A stretch of 29,977 nt of DNA. Source: Actinomycetes bacterium. GTDB lineage: Bacteria > Actinomycetota > Actinomycetes > Actinomycetales > Microbacteriaceae. The notes beneath the pieces are model-generated. The model saw nothing but the letters and a program-made list of their open reading frames with translations, was not told the origin of the DNA and searched no databases. The first letter of the stretch is position 1. Every line of letters begins with the position of its first letter. The translations under genes were made by a program, and so were the position numbers. Shown one piece after another: positions 1 through 8,857 of this stretch. Location: assembly GCA_023386365.1 (NCBI GenBank), contig JAEWJX010000011.1, positions 1-29,977 of the forward strand, given 5' to 3'.

Positions 1-92
1 CGGGAACCCTGGGGTTCCCGCGCACGGGCATCGCCCATACGCTCCTCCGACGACGCCTCGGGGGTGCCGGTCGGATCGGTGAGCGTGGTCAT
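1..92 (-). CDS. sugar ABC transporter permease, N-terminal fragment (cut by window edge)
   Basis: An ATG on the minus strand at 92 opens a frame that runs off the left edge of the window. About 30 residues are visible, starting MTTLTDPTGTPEASSEER, a hydrophilic tail rich in T, E, P and R with no membrane segment yet. The frame begins 28 bases after the stop of a sugar-binding lipoprotein gene on the same strand. In carbohydrate ABC operons the next gene is nearly always the MalF-type permease, and such permeases often carry a cytoplasmic tail like this before the first helix. The assignment is therefore from position and is an inference. The visible part also contains a 20-base hairpin at 1-20, with 8-bp arms and a 4-base loop. 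Confidence 0.55.
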   Translation of the reverse strand, partial: MTTLTDPTGTPEASSEERMGDARAREPQGS

Positions 93-120
93 GAGCTATC
101 TAACTGTTGGTGTGGATGGA

Positions 121-1395
121 TCAGCCGAGTTCGGAGGCGGCCTGCGTCATGAACTGCTTCGCCGCGTCTGCCGGCGTCAGCTGACCGAACTGGACCTGCT
201 GGGCGATCTCGGCGAACAGGGTGTTCACCGTGCCCGCTCCGGCGGGCGCCGGGACCGGGGCGGTTGCACCGTTCTCGCGCACCGACTCGAAGATCTCGAT
301 CGCTCGCTGCACGTTCTCGTTGGCGCCCGCGGAGGCCGCCTCGATGACGTTGGCGTTGCCCGGGAAGCCGCGGTTGAGGCCGAGGATGCCGTTCGCCTCT
401 TCGTCGTTGAGGAGGAACTCGACGAGCTTCGCCGCCGCTTCCTGCTGCTTCGACTGCGCCGAGATGACCAGGTTCATCGCGGTGCGCATGTACTGTCCGG
501 CCTCGTCGCCTTCACCGGGGAAGCGCTCCAGCGAGATGACGTTCGGGGTGCGTCCCTGAACTCCGTCGTACTGGTTGGTGAAGAGGAAGGTCGAGGCGGC
601 GACACCGGCGACGACGGCGTCGTACGGGGTGCCCTGGTACTCGGACGTGATGTCGGGCGCGGTGGCTCCACCGCTCTCGCGGAGGTCCGCCCAGTACTGC
701 CAGTAGTCGGCGAGGGTGTCCTCGCTGAAGGCGAGACCGTCGGCGTCCATGAAGTCCTCGCCCTGCTGCTTCGCCCAGACCTCGAACACCTGGTAGCCGT
801 GCGAGAGGTCGGTGACGCCCGCGAGGCTTCCCCCGGATGCGGTGCGCACCTCGGCGGCGAAGTCGGCCAGGTCATCCCAGCTGTAGTCGCCGGTGGGGGC
901 GGTGACACCCAGCGCCTCGACGGCGGTGTTGTCGAAGATGAAGCCCTGCGTCGAGAGACCGAACGGCATGGCCGCGAGCTCACCGTCGACGGTGCTCACT
1001 TCGAGAAGCTCCTCCGACCAGCCCTCGCTGGAGACGTTCTCGCTGAGGTCGACGAGCTGGCCGCGGGAGGCGAACTCGACGAGCACCTCGTTGTAGAACT
1101 GGAACACGTCGGGCGAGTTGCCGCCGGTGTACTGGGTGGTGATCTTGTCGAGGTAGCCGTCGAATCCGCTGAAGTCGCGGACCACCGTGATGTTCGGGTT
1201 GAGTTCCTCGAAGCGGTCGAGGGCCGCGTTGGTGACCTCGTGGCGGACGTCGTCACCCCACCACGCCATCCGCAGTTCGATCGGCTCGTCGCTGTCGGCT
1301 TCGGGCGTCGAACATGCGGCGAGGGACATCATCATGGCCGCGCCCGCAGCGACGGCTGCGAGCTTCAGGCCCTTCGGGTTGCTTGTCTTGAACAC
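121..1395 (-). CDS. carbohydrate ABC transporter substrate-binding lipoprotein
   Basis: A 424-residue extracellular solute-binding protein (family 1, MalE-like) that would capture a sugar outside the membrane and deliver it to a MalF/MalG-type permease pair. The N-terminus has a basic stretch, a hydrophobic core, and the lipobox SLAAC with lipidated Cys28, as expected for a Gram-positive lipoprotein. Length fits the family. The start is GTG at 1395; GAGGAG at 1401-1406 lies five bases upstream, which decides this start. The next gene, 28 bases downstream, begins a probable permease, so this is the first gene of an import operon that continues beyond the window. The sugar cannot be read from the sequence. 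A sigma-70-like promoter and a possible LacI-type operator lie upstream. Confidence 0.9.
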   Translation of the reverse strand: MFKTSNPKGLKLAAVAAGAAMMMSLAACSTPEADSDEPIELRMAWWGDDVRHEVTNAALDRFEELNPNITVVRDFSGFDGYLDKITTQYTGGNSPDVFQFYNEVLVEFASRGQLVDLSENVSSEGWSEELLEVSTVDGELAAMPFGLSTQGFIFDNTAVEALGVTAPTGDYSWDDLADFAAEVRTASGGSLAGVTDLSHGYQVFEVWAKQQGEDFMDADGLAFSEDTLADYWQYWADLRESGGATAPDITSEYQGTPYDAVVAGVAASTFLFTNQYDGVQGRTPNVISLERFPGEGDEAGQYMRTAMNLVISAQSKQQEAAAKLVEFLLNDEEANGILGLNRGFPGNANVIEAASAGANENVQRAIEIFESVRENGATAPVPAPAGAGTVNTLFAEIAQQVQFGQLTPADAAKQFMTQAASELG

Positions 1396-1454
1396 TGTTT
1401 CTCCTCATTGAGACGCCCTTGCGGGCGGTGTGATCTGCAGGGGGCCTCCCCTGG

Positions 1455-1473
1455 TGAACAATCGATTTCGCAA
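1455..1473 (-). promoter_or_regulatory. possible LacI-family operator upstream of the ABC lipoprotein gene
   Basis: Read on the minus strand this is TTGCGAAATCGATTGTTCA. Its centre, AATCGATT, is a perfect 8-bp palindrome and its left half resembles the TGCGAAA-type half-site common for LacI-family sugar repressors. The right half is degenerate. It would cover about +8 to +26 of the predicted transcript, a usual place for a sugar repressor. This is an inference; no lacI gene is in the window. Confidence 0.35.
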
Positions 1474-1487
1474 CTGCTCGTGCGATG

Positions 1488-1516
1488 ACTATACGTCCCG
1501 CGGCCGAGAGCGTCAA
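1488..1516 (-). promoter_or_regulatory. sigma-70-type promoter of the first ABC sugar operon
   Basis: On the minus strand there is a -35 box TTGACG (1511-1516), a spacer of exactly 17 bases, and a -10 box TATAGT (1488-1493). Transcription would start near 1481, leaving a 5' leader of about 85 bases before the GTG at 1395. The -35 box overlaps the stop codon of the aminotransferase-like gene upstream. Confidence 0.7.
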
Positions 1517-2718
1517 ACACTCGCCGCACCGTGGGCCCAGCGCACCAGCACGGGCACCGCATCCTCCGCGAAGCGCTCGAAATCCTCCGCGGTCGAATAC
1601 GCGTGAGCCGACAAGCGCAGACGGGCCGCTCCACCCCATCCGGCGATCTGCGTCTCGAAACCCAACTCGTCGGCGATGCGCTGCCGCAGCGCCGCCGCCT
1701 CATCCGGCCGACTCGCGAGCTGCTCCGGCAGCGCGACGAGCGCCATCGACGGAGCCGGCATCCCCACCTTGACCAGGTGATTCTCGCCGGTCTCCGCGGC
1801 GAACGCATCCGCGATCACGTCGCGGCCGTACCGCACCAGCTCGCGCTGATGAGCGTGGATGCGGTCCCAGCCGATCGCCTGCTCCAGCGTCACGATTCCC
1901 GCCGCCGACGCCAGATAGCCGGTCGAATCGGCGGTGCCCTGCTCGTCGAACGACTCCGGGTACGCGGCATCGCTCGACCACGACTCGATCGGTGGACGCA
2001 CCCGCTCGGCCGTCGCCGCATCCAACACCGTCACCGCCGACCCGCGCACCCCGCACACCCACTTGTGCAGGTTGCCGACCCACGCATCCGCCGACGTCTC
2101 GGCGGGGCGCACCAGCATGCCCGGCGCGTGCGCCGCATCCACCAGCACCGCGACACCGCGGGCACGGGCGGCCACCGCCACCCGCTCCACCGGCAACTCG
2201 CGGGCCGTGGCCGACGTGACGTGATCGATCACGATGAGGCGCGTCTGCGGACCCACGACCCGGAGGATGGCGTCGGTCGCGGCATCCGCGTCGGCGTCGA
2301 GCGGCACATGGGCCGGCACCACGCGGGCCCTGGAGCGCACCGCTTGCAGCGCCACATGCTTCGCCAGCGCACCGTAGGCGTGGTCGGTGACGACCACCTC
2401 ACCGCCGGTCAGCTCACGCAGCACCGCCGTCGTGCCGGCACTCGCACTCGGCACGAAGGCGAGCGAGCCGGGCTCGGCGCCGAGGAACCCGGCCACGATA
2501 CGTCGGGCCTCCTCGCGCCGCGGCTGCACGTTCAGGTGCCAACGCAGCGGATTCGCGTCGACCTCCGCCAGCAGCGCCGCGCGCAGCTCGACCGTCGAAC
2601 GTGGGGCGGCACCGAACGAGCCGTGATTGAGGTGCACGACATCCGGATCGAGCGCCCACAAGTCGGCGGCAGGCTCGCCGGAGCGCGTCAGAAGAGGGGG
2701 CGGGGCGACAGCGGACAT
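1513..2718 (-). CDS. aminotransferase class V-fold PLP enzyme (isopenicillin N epimerase / cysteine desulfurase-like)
   Basis: A 401-residue pyridoxal-phosphate enzyme of the class V aminotransferase fold. Near the N-terminus it has LNHGSFGAAPR (30-40), typical of the isopenicillin-N-epimerase-like subgroup. VLVDAAHAPG holds the PLP ring-nitrogen aspartate (D194), and NLHKW holds the Schiff-base lysine (K219). The substrate cannot be deduced; epimerase, desulfurase and C-S lyase activities all occur in this subgroup. The frame is open further upstream, but the ATG at 2718 was chosen because residues before it have no family character and run into the divergent gene's leader. No strong ribosome binding site precedes it. 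It is a single gene; its stop overlaps the -35 box of the following ABC operon. Confidence 0.82.
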   Translation of the reverse strand: MSAVAPPPLLTRSGEPAADLWALDPDVVHLNHGSFGAAPRSTVELRAALLAEVDANPLRWHLNVQPRREEARRIVAGFLGAEPGSLAFVPSASAGTTAVLRELTGGEVVVTDHAYGALAKHVALQAVRSRARVVPAHVPLDADADAATDAILRVVGPQTRLIVIDHVTSATARELPVERVAVAARARGVAVLVDAAHAPGMLVRPAETSADAWVGNLHKWVCGVRGSAVTVLDAATAERVRPPIESWSSDAAYPESFDEQGTADSTGYLASAAGIVTLEQAIGWDRIHAHQRELVRYGRDVIADAFAAETGENHLVKVGMPAPSMALVALPEQLASRPDEAAALRQRIADELGFETQIAGWGGAARLRLSAHAYSTAEDFERFAEDAVPVLVRWAHGAASV

Positions 2719-2794
2719 ACGGATCGGAGCTCCGGACGGGTGGCGGGGCGGGGCGTACCCGCCCAGCCTATTGAGGCCGTGGCACGATGGCTGG

Positions 2795-3460
2795 ATGCTT
2801 CCCTGGCGCGGTGCTGCGCTCACCTACCGGATCGTCTTCGCCGCCGTCACCCTCTGGGCGCTCGCCCTGCTGCTCGACGTGGACGAGGGCCGTTTCGACC
2901 CCGTGGTGTTCGTGTTCTTCACCGCCCTCAGCAACCTGGCGGTGCTGGTGTGGGCGGTGCTGTCGGTCGTGGTCACCGCGCGCGACGGGCTGCGCGACGG
3001 ATGGCGCGGCGGATCGAGCCCGTCGCCCCGCGTCGCCGGCTACCCCCTGATGTCGATCATCGTCACGATGCTCATCTACCTGGTGGTGCTCACCCCCACG
3101 GTGCCCGCCGACGAGCTCTTCACCCTCGAAGACACCCTCGTGCACGTGGTGGTGCCGGTGCTGATGATCCTCGACTGGCTGCTCTTCACCCCGAAGGGAC
3201 ACCAGCGCTGGTACGACCCGCTGCTGTGGGCGCTGCCGCCGTACGCCTACCTCGCGTGGGCTTTCCTGCACCACGCCCTCGGCGGCGACTTCTCCGGTCG
3301 CCCCTACCCGTACCCGTTCATGAACGTCGACCGGATCGGGTGGGACGGCTTCTTCCTCTACGTCGTCGTGCTGACTCTCGGGCTCGAGATCGTCGCCTAC
3401 CTGATCCACGCGGTCGACCGGCTGCTGGGGCGGCGGGCCCGGCGTAGAGTCGCGGGATGA
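2795..3460 (+). CDS. Pr6Pr family (FAR-17a/AIG1-like) integral membrane protein
   Basis: A 221-residue polytopic membrane protein with about six hydrophobic segments. It starts MLPWRGAALTYRIVF and contains FFTALSNLAVLVWAV in the second helix, and HVVVPVLMILDWLLF followed by a Trp- and Tyr-rich stretch. This arrangement fits the bacterial Pr6Pr family, whose function is unknown. The ATG at 2795 was chosen because the family-like sequence begins there; the upstream extension of the frame has biased composition and overlaps the divergent gene. No Shine-Dalgarno sequence precedes it, so a leaderless start is possible. Its stop overlaps the start of the TetR gene (ATGA at 3457-3460), so the two are translationally coupled. 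That suggests the regulator is co-made with, and may control, this membrane protein. Confidence 0.75.
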   Translation: MLPWRGAALTYRIVFAAVTLWALALLLDVDEGRFDPVVFVFFTALSNLAVLVWAVLSVVVTARDGLRDGWRGGSSPSPRVAGYPLMSIIVTMLIYLVVLTPTVPADELFTLEDTLVHVVVPVLMILDWLLFTPKGHQRWYDPLLWALPPYAYLAWAFLHHALGGDFSGRPYPYPFMNVDRIGWDGFFLYVVVLTLGLEIVAYLIHAVDRLLGRRARRRVAG

Positions 3461-4005
3461 CGTCGGCACGCACCCCCACCAAGGAGGCGATCCGGGCGGC
3501 CGCGGCGCGGCTCTTCCCCGTCGACGGGTACGCGGGCACCTCGGTGCGCGACATCGCCGCCGCGGCGGGGGTCGACGCCGCCCTCGTCATCCGGCACTTC
3601 GGGTCGAAGGAGAACCTGTTCCTCGAGACGATGCAGCTCGAACTCGACGCGCAGCCGCTGTTCGCGGGCCCGCTCGACACGCTCGGCGAGCGGTACATCG
3701 AGTACGTGCTGCAGCCCGACGACCAGGTGCGCGGCGTGTTCCTCGCGCTGCTGCGGGCGAGCGACTCGGATGGCGTGGGTCCGCATCTGCGCGAGACCCA
3801 CGAGAACGCGTTCGTGGCACCCCTGCAGTCGCTGCTCGAGGGGCCGGATGCCGAGCTGCGGGCGCGCCTCGCGGCGGCGCTCGTCGGCGGGCTGCTGTAC
3901 AGCCTGTGGGTGGTCGGCGACGAAGGTCTCCTCGCCGCCGACCACACCGAACTGGTGCGCCGCTACGGGGCGCTGCTACAGGCGCTGCTCACGCCCGACA
4001 GCTGA
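3457..4005 (+). CDS. TetR/AcrR family transcriptional regulator
   Basis: A 182-residue TetR-type repressor. The N-terminal DNA-binding domain covers about residues 8-55. Its helix-turn-helix includes TSVRDIAAAAGVDAALVIRHF, followed by the usual GSKENLF. The C-terminal ligand domain is divergent and resembles the AcrR-type C-terminal group with a conserved LLYSLWVV stretch. The start overlaps the stop of the membrane-protein gene by four bases. The gene ends three bases before the convergent SDR gene. Ligand and targets are not evident; I saw no clear palindrome in the 2719-2794 leader, so autoregulation is not supported by sequence. Confidence 0.88.
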   Translation: MTSARTPTKEAIRAAAARLFPVDGYAGTSVRDIAAAAGVDAALVIRHFGSKENLFLETMQLELDAQPLFAGPLDTLGERYIEYVLQPDDQVRGVFLALLRASDSDGVGPHLRETHENAFVAPLQSLLEGPDAELRARLAAALVGGLLYSLWVVGDEGLLAADHTELVRRYGALLQALLTPDS

Positions 4006-4008
4006 GCG

Positions 4009-5040
4009 CTACTGCACCTGCCAGCCACCGTCGGAGGCCAGGATCTGGCCGGTGACGTTGGTGGCGTCGTCGCTCAGCAGCCAGGTGATGGATGCCGCGA
4101 GCTGCGCGGGCTCCGCCACCGGCGGGATCGTCTCGAGCAGGGCACCGATGCGCTCCTGGCCGAGAGCCGACGCGAAGCTCGCCTCGATGTTGGTGGCCAC
4201 CGGGCCGGGGGCGACGGCGTTCACGCGGATGTTCTTGCCCGCGTACATGAAGGCGCTCGACTTGGTGATGCCGACGACGGCGTTCTTCGACGCGGTGTAT
4301 GCAAGGCCGGCAGCGGAACCGCGCAGGGCCGCCTCGGAGGCGACGTTCACGACGGAGCCCTTGCCGGCGTCCAGCATCAGCGGGAGCACGGCGCGGGTGA
4401 GCTTGAACATGCCGGTGACGTTGACGCCCATGACGCGGTCCCAGACCGCGTCGGTGACCTCGTGCAGGGGGGTCATGTCGTCCATGATCCCGGCGACGTT
4501 CGCGAGCGCGTCGATCTTGCCGCCCGCGGCCGCCACGATCGCGTCGACCGACTCGGGCTTGGTGATGTCGCCCGCGACCACTACGACATCGCTGCCGGAG
4601 AGCTCGGAGGCGAACTCGTCGAGACGCTCCTTCGAGATGTCGACGGCGATGACCTTGCCGCCCTCACGTGCGACACGCGACGCGGTGGCCTTGCCGATGC
4701 CCGATCCGGCGCCCGTGACGACGACCGTCTTGCCGGCGAAGCGGCCGGGGGTGATCTGCTCGACCCAGGTGGTGTCGGCGGTGGCCTCGTCGTCGCCGTC
4801 CTCCTCGACGGGCACGGTGCCGCCGTTGACCTTCGCGACCATCTCGTCGACGAGCTCCTGCGGGAACTGGCCCTTGCTGAGCGCCACCAGACGCTGCAGG
4901 GGGAAGAGCTTGACGGGGGCGAGCGCCTTCTCGGTCTGGCCGCCCTGCGCGAGGAGTTCGCGCAGCAGGTCGCCACCGACGGGGTGCTTGAGCCAGTCGC
5001 CGACCGACGACTTGGCGGTGAGCGGCTTGTCCTTGGCCAT
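4009..5040 (-). CDS. SDR family NAD(P)-dependent oxidoreductase with N-terminal helical extension
   Basis: A 343-residue classical short-chain dehydrogenase preceded by about 100 extra residues. The Rossmann part starts near residue 103. It has the cofactor motif TGAGSGIG (109-116), Asp134 at the end of beta-2 (favouring NAD over NADP), NVAG (181-184), the active-site Asn207, Ser235, and YTASK with Tyr248 and Lys252. It ends with a typical SDR tail, ITWLLSDDATNVTGQILASDGG. The extension (about 10-75) looks helical, with GDWLKHPVGGDLLRELL, then an acidic linker (79-90). A helical block of this style occurs near the C-terminus of some GH3 glycosidases, but that is recollection only. Start at 5040 is set by AAGGA about nine bases upstream; an in-frame ATG six codons earlier lacks a good site. 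Substrate unknown. Confidence 0.85.
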   Translation of the reverse strand: MAKDKPLTAKSSVGDWLKHPVGGDLLRELLAQGGQTEKALAPVKLFPLQRLVALSKGQFPQELVDEMVAKVNGGTVPVEEDGDDEATADTTWVEQITPGRFAGKTVVVTGAGSGIGKATASRVAREGGKVIAVDISKERLDEFASELSGSDVVVVAGDITKPESVDAIVAAAGGKIDALANVAGIMDDMTPLHEVTDAVWDRVMGVNVTGMFKLTRAVLPLMLDAGKGSVVNVASEAALRGSAAGLAYTASKNAVVGITKSSAFMYAGKNIRVNAVAPGPVATNIEASFASALGQERIGALLETIPPVAEPAQLAASITWLLSDDATNVTGQILASDGGWQVQ

Positions 5041-5087
5041 GAGTGCATTCCTTTCCATGCGACCTCGTCGTCGGGGTCGTCACGTCA

Positions 5088-5116
5088 AGTGTGCGCTCGG
5101 CACAGAGGGGTGTCAA
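5088..5116 (-). promoter_or_regulatory. promoter of the SDR gene
   Basis: On the minus strand a consensus -35 box TTGACA (5111-5116) is followed after 17 bases by CACACT (5088-5093), a weak -10 box. The start would lie near 5081, giving a leader of about 40 bases. The -35 box lies inside one arm of the adjoining palindrome. Confidence 0.5.
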
Positions 5117-5133
5117 CATTGTTGACACCCCTC
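5105..5133. promoter_or_regulatory. 29-bp palindromic operator over the SDR promoter
   Basis: Two perfect 14-bp arms, GAGGGGTGTCAACA (5105-5118) and its complement (5120-5133), flank a single central T. The core TGTCAACA/TGTTGACA with a one-base centre is the size and symmetry expected of a dimeric repressor site. It covers the -35 box of the SDR promoter, so binding would block transcription. It also lies just beyond the end of the adenylate kinase gene, but neither side has a T-run and the loop would be only a base or so, so a terminator role is less likely. The cognate regulator is not identified. Confidence 0.7.
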
Positions 5134-5160
5134 GAAGGGGACTCCCAGCGCCGCCCCTCG

Positions 5161-5715
5161 TCACGCGGCGAGCAACGACTCGCGCAACCCCCAGAGCACG
5201 CGCTCGAACACGTCGTCGACATCGCCCACCGCATCCACCTCCACCACCCGGCCGCGGTAGTGCGCCAGCAGTGCCTCCTCCTGCGCCCGGAAGGCGTCGA
5301 GGCGCGTGGCGATCACCGCAGGGGTGTCGTCGTCCCGCCCGCGCGCGACCAGTCGCCCCGCGAGCACCGCATCCGGGATGTCGAAATGCAGGGCCACGTC
5401 GAGCTCGGCCCCGCGGATGCCCAGGAACCGGTCGAGCATCCGCGCCTGCGCCACCGAACGGGGGAACCCGTCGAGCACAAAGCCGGAGGTGTGCGGCTCG
5501 AGCTCCTGCTCGACGATGCCGACCACCAGATGATCGGGCACCAGCTCGCCGCGCTCCACGTACCCGGATGCACGCTCGCCGAGGGGGGTGCGCGCGGTGA
5601 TGTGCCGCCGCAGCAGGTCGCCGACCACGATCCGCGGCACATGGAGCCGCCCCGTGATCCGCTCCCCCTGCGTGCCCTTACCCGCCCCCGGCGGACCCAC
5701 CAGCACGATGCGCAT
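5161..5715 (-). CDS. adk: adenylate kinase paralog, last gene of the glyoxylate operon
   Basis: A 184-residue nucleoside monophosphate kinase of the short actinobacterial adenylate kinase type, lacking the zinc-bearing LID insert. It would act in the cytoplasm on ATP + AMP. The P-loop GPPGAGKGTQ is at 7-16, the AMP-binding DGFPRSVAQA at 82-91, and the LID arginines lie in RLVARGRDDD and TRLDAF. Unusually, the normal STGD motif of the AMP site reads VVGD (30-33), and the usual qT.PL stretch near the end is replaced by AQEEALL. Its ATG overlaps the stop of the malate synthase gene by one base (TGATG). The housekeeping adk normally sits beside secY and map, so this is probably a second copy. It could recycle AMP made by acetyl-CoA synthetase during acetate growth; that is inference. 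Confidence 0.82.
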   Translation of the reverse strand: MRIVLVGPPGAGKGTQGERITGRLHVPRIVVGDLLRRHITARTPLGERASGYVERGELVPDHLVVGIVEQELEPHTSGFVLDGFPRSVAQARMLDRFLGIRGAELDVALHFDIPDAVLAGRLVARGRDDDTPAVIATRLDAFRAQEEALLAHYRGRVVEVDAVGDVDDVFERVLWGLRESLLAA

Positions 5716-7376
5716 CAGGCGGCCCGCCCCTCGCGCACGGCGATCGGACCGGTGGCGAGAGCGGACAGCGCCGCCGTCACCTCCGGCTCGACCAGGAAGC
5801 GGGAGTAGGCCTCGATCGTGAGGAACGTGGGGAACTCCTCCTCCAACGCGAGACCGCGCACCAGCTCCGCGGCGTCGTCGAACCGCGAGCCCGGCGCACG
5901 ACGGGCGGCGAGCTCGGCGTCGAGCAGGCGCCCCACCAGCTGAGCCGTCACACGGGTGCCCTCGCTCGTGACCGTGCCCTGGCGGATCCACTGCCACAGC
6001 TGCGACCGGCTGATCTCGGCCGTGGCCGCATCCTCCATCAGGTCGTCGATGGCGGCCGCGCCGACGCCCCGCAACCACGACTCGAGGTACCGCAACGCGA
6101 TCGACACGTTCGCGGCGACCCCCGCATCCGTCACCTCGCCGTCGATGCGCAGGTCGATCAGCTGCCGCGCCTCGACGTGCACGTCGTCGCGCCGGCGGTC
6201 GAGCTGGTGGGGTCGCTCGCCGAGCACCGCATCGAACTCGGCGCGAGCCGTGGGAAGGAGATCCGGGTGCGCCACCCAGGTGCCATCGAAGCCGTCACCC
6301 GCCTCGCGGCGCTTGTCGCTCGCCACCTGCTCGAGCGCCCGGGCGGTCACCTCCGGGTCGCGGCGGTTCGGGATGAATGCGCTCATGCCGCCGATGGCAT
6401 GCGCGCCCCGCTTGTGGCAGGTGGCGACGAGCAGCTCCGTGTAGGCGCGCATGAAGGGCACCGTCATGGTGATCTTCGACCGGTCCGGGAGGGTGAACGC
6501 GGCACCCCGGCCCCGGAAGTTCTTGATGATCGAGAAGATGTAGTCCCAGCGGCCCGCGTTGAGTCCCGCGCAGTGGTCGCGCAGCTCGTAGAGGATCTCC
6601 TCCATCTCGAAGGCGGCCGGGATCGTCTCGATCAGCACGGTTGCGCGGATCGTGCCGTGCGGGATGCCGAGCAGCTCCTCGGTGGCGGTGAACACGTCAT
6701 CCCACAGCCGCGCCTCGTGGTGCGACTCCAGCTTGGGCAGGTAGATGTACGGCCCGCTGCCGCGCGCGATCAGTTCATGCGCGTTGTGGAATGCGTAGAG
6801 GCCGAAGTCGACGAGCGACGCGGATGCGGGGCCGGCGATACCCGGCGCATCCGTGTAGCGCAGGTGCTTCTCCACGAGGTGCCACCCGCGCGGCCGGAAC
6901 ACGATCGTCGGCGTCTCGGCACCGAGGCGGTACTCCTTGCCTTCCGCGCTCGTGAAGTCGATGCGGCGACGGATGGCGTCGGCCAGGTTGAGCTGACCGC
7001 CGACGACGTTCGCCCAGGTGGGGCTCATCGCATCCTCGTGGTCGGCGAGCCACACCTTCGCTCCGGAGTTCATCGCATTGACCGTCATCTTGCGGTCGGT
7101 GGGTCCGGTGATCTCGACCCGGCGATCCTCGAGTCCGGGTCCGGCGCCGGCCACCCGCCAGTCGGCGTCGTCGCGGATGTGCCGGGTCTCGTCGAGGAAG
7201 CGCAGGTCGCGCCCGTTCTCGATGGCACGGCGGCGTTCCATCCGGGTGGCGAGGATCTCGTGGCGGCGCCCGACGAAGCGGTCGTGCAGCCGGGTGAGGA
7301 AGCGCAGCGCCTCCGGGGTGAGGATCTCGTCGAAGCGCTCGCCCTGCGGGCCGAGCACCTCCATGCGGTCGTTCAT
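5715..7376 (-). CDS. aceB: malate synthase A
   Basis: A 553-residue malate synthase of the A type. It condenses glyoxylate with acetyl-CoA to malate, the second step of the glyoxylate shunt. The family signature RDHCAGLNAGRWDYIF is at 266-281. RPRGWH holds the likely catalytic Arg162, and MEDAATAEISR near the C-terminus holds the catalytic base Asp449. ADHEDAMSPTW (111-121) is also conserved. Length is normal for the A isoform and much shorter than GlcB-type malate synthase G. The ATG at 7376 gives the familiar N-terminus; a second ATG four codons on is possible. It lies 19 bases after the isocitrate lyase gene and overlaps the adenylate kinase start, so the three form one operon. Confidence 0.96.
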   Translation of the reverse strand: MNDRMEVLGPQGERFDEILTPEALRFLTRLHDRFVGRRHEILATRMERRRAIENGRDLRFLDETRHIRDDADWRVAGAGPGLEDRRVEITGPTDRKMTVNAMNSGAKVWLADHEDAMSPTWANVVGGQLNLADAIRRRIDFTSAEGKEYRLGAETPTIVFRPRGWHLVEKHLRYTDAPGIAGPASASLVDFGLYAFHNAHELIARGSGPYIYLPKLESHHEARLWDDVFTATEELLGIPHGTIRATVLIETIPAAFEMEEILYELRDHCAGLNAGRWDYIFSIIKNFRGRGAAFTLPDRSKITMTVPFMRAYTELLVATCHKRGAHAIGGMSAFIPNRRDPEVTARALEQVASDKRREAGDGFDGTWVAHPDLLPTARAEFDAVLGERPHQLDRRRDDVHVEARQLIDLRIDGEVTDAGVAANVSIALRYLESWLRGVGAAAIDDLMEDAATAEISRSQLWQWIRQGTVTSEGTRVTAQLVGRLLDAELAARRAPGSRFDDAAELVRGLALEEEFPTFLTIEAYSRFLVEPEVTAALSALATGPIAVREGRAA

Positions 7377-7395
7377 GGTGTGCGTCCTTCCGTTC

Positions 7396-8712
<1,317 letters not shown>

Positions 8713-8782
8713 CGTCGAGGTCCTTCCGGGGCACCCGCCGGATGCGGGTTGGTGATCCGATGCTCCGCCCGGGTGGGACTGG

Positions 8783-8832
8783 TTTCGCCGGGCAGCTCCG
8801 CAGAAATTCGCCACTATTTCTCTTGAGCGAAA
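8783..8832. promoter_or_regulatory. candidate operator region between aceA and the RamB-like gene
   Basis: The 145-base divergent intergenic region contains three related short elements: TTTCGCC at 8783-8789, TTCGCC at 8807-8812, and the inverted CTTTCGCTC at 8824-8832 (read on the minus strand). The last two form a spaced inverted repeat, TTCGC and GCGAA, separated by 16 bases. Such a cluster would suit a dimeric regulator acting on both genes. The elements differ from the C. glutamicum RamB consensus as I remember it, so this is tentative. Confidence 0.3.
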
Positions 8833-8857
8833 GAGTCGCGGATGCGAGCATCGGAGG

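Noticed and set aside
1..20. Perfect hairpin with 8-bp arms and a 4-base loop at the left edge.
   Set aside because: It lies inside the coding sequence for the permease tail, with no T-run; probably chance in GC-rich DNA, and the context is cut off.
1531..3447. A 638-codon open frame on the plus strand, and several similar long frames such as 14420-16138 and 26557-28899.
   Set aside because: They lie antisense to clear genes, follow the wobble-driven openness of GC-rich DNA, and are rich in Arg, His and Pro without any domain.
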